From Bacteroidota bacterium (lineage in GTDB: Bacteria > Bacteroidota > Bacteroidia > Flavobacteriales_D > Crocinitomicaceae), in the NCBI GenBank assembly GCA_024280195.1, contig JAJRQP010000279.1, forward strand, positions 1 through 7,056: DNA of 7,056 nt, written 5' to 3'. The position numbers and the translations under genes were made by a program. Shown piece after piece: positions 6,704 to 7,056 of the stretch. Under the pieces are notes generated by a model, which did no database searches, was not told the origin of the DNA, and worked only from the letters and a program-made list of their open reading frames with translations. Position 1 is the first letter of the stretch; every line of letters starts with the position of its first letter.

Positions 6704-7056
6704 ATGAAATATCGTATTGAAAAAGACACAATCGGTGAAGTAAAGGTACCAGCAGACAAATATTGGGGTCCCCAAACAGAACGATCACGCAATAATTTCA
6801 AAATAGGTCCTTCTGCTTCTATGCCAATCGAAATAGTGCATGCGTTTGCATATTTAAAGAAAGCAGCAGCGTATGCAAACTGTGAATTAGGTGTTCTTTC
6901 TGAAGAAAAAAGAAATCACATATCTAAAGCAGCAGATGAAATCATTGCAGGGAAATTTGATGACCAATTTCCTTTGGTAATATGGCAAACAGGTTCAGGA
7001 ACTCAAAGCAATATGAATGTGAATGAAGTTATTGCTAACATAGCTCATGTGAATGC
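6704..7056 (+). CDS. fumC: Class II fumarate hydratase (fumarase C), N-terminal 117 residues
   Basis: The encoded enzyme catalyses reversible hydration of fumarate to L-malate in the TCA cycle, as an iron-independent cytoplasmic homotetramer. The translation starts MKYRIEKDTIGEVKVPADKY and aligns without gaps, by memory, with E. coli FumC. Shared features are WGPQTERS (21-28), a DDQFPLVIWQTGSGTQSNMN block (86-105) and NEVIAN (107-112). TGSGTQSN (96-103) is the substrate-binding signature, with residues numbered almost as in E. coli. The related aspartase is less likely, because the spacing and the FPLVIWQTGSGTQSNMN block are FumC-like. The gene runs off the right edge; full length should be about 460-470 residues, so roughly three quarters is missing, including the catalytic C-terminal part. 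After NEVIAN the residue is I113 where R is usual. Upstream is AT-rich with no Shine-Dalgarno. Confidence 0.96.
   Translation, partial: MKYRIEKDTIGEVKVPADKYWGPQTERSRNNFKIGPSASMPIEIVHAFAYLKKAAAYANCELGVLSEEKRNHISKAADEIIAGKFDDQFPLVIWQTGSGTQSNMNVNEVIANIAHVN

Noticed and set aside
1..7056. Mobile element, CRISPR array, defence island or tRNA-associated integration
   Set aside because: No transposase or integrase, no regularly spaced repeats, no terminal inverted repeats, and no second copy of the tRNA 3' end in the window as an attachment site would leave.

Overview
This AT-rich window looks like chromosomal DNA from a Bacteroidota bacterium, most likely of the order Flavobacteriales. The evidence is a DUF2723/GT117-type membrane protein, a secreted protein ending in a type IX secretion (T9SS) type A sorting domain, promoter-like sequences of the TAnnTTTG class, and start codons without Shine-Dalgarno sequences. 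A family-level placement such as Crocinitomicaceae is only a guess.

Layout from left to right. Positions 1-3907 on the minus strand hold most of a very long polytopic DUF2723 protein whose C-terminus lies beyond the left edge. A 232-base intergenic stretch follows, carrying a plausible promoter for a single tRNA-Gln(UUG) gene (4140-4212, plus strand) and then a strong UUCG-loop terminator. That terminator lies between the tRNA and a convergent minus-strand gene (4289-6205) for a secreted endonuclease I family protein. Its domains are a signal peptide, a choice-of-anchor J-like domain, the nuclease, a fibronectin-III-like linker domain and a T9SS sorting domain. After a 269-base gap comes a 50-codon minus-strand gene for a one- or two-pass membrane protein (6475-6627) with its own terminator. 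It is divergent from fumC (class II fumarase), which starts at 6704 and runs off the right edge.

The genes seem to be independent transcription units and do not form an operon. The functions (envelope glycosyl transfer, decoding of glutamine codons, extracellular DNA degradation, an unknown small membrane protein, the TCA cycle) do not add up to one system. I found no mobile element, CRISPR array, phage gene or defence locus. The points most worth a second look are the small membrane protein, substitutions at usually conserved positions of the nuclease, a G7 tract just after the nuclease catalytic motif, and a non-standard residue in the fumarase signature region.
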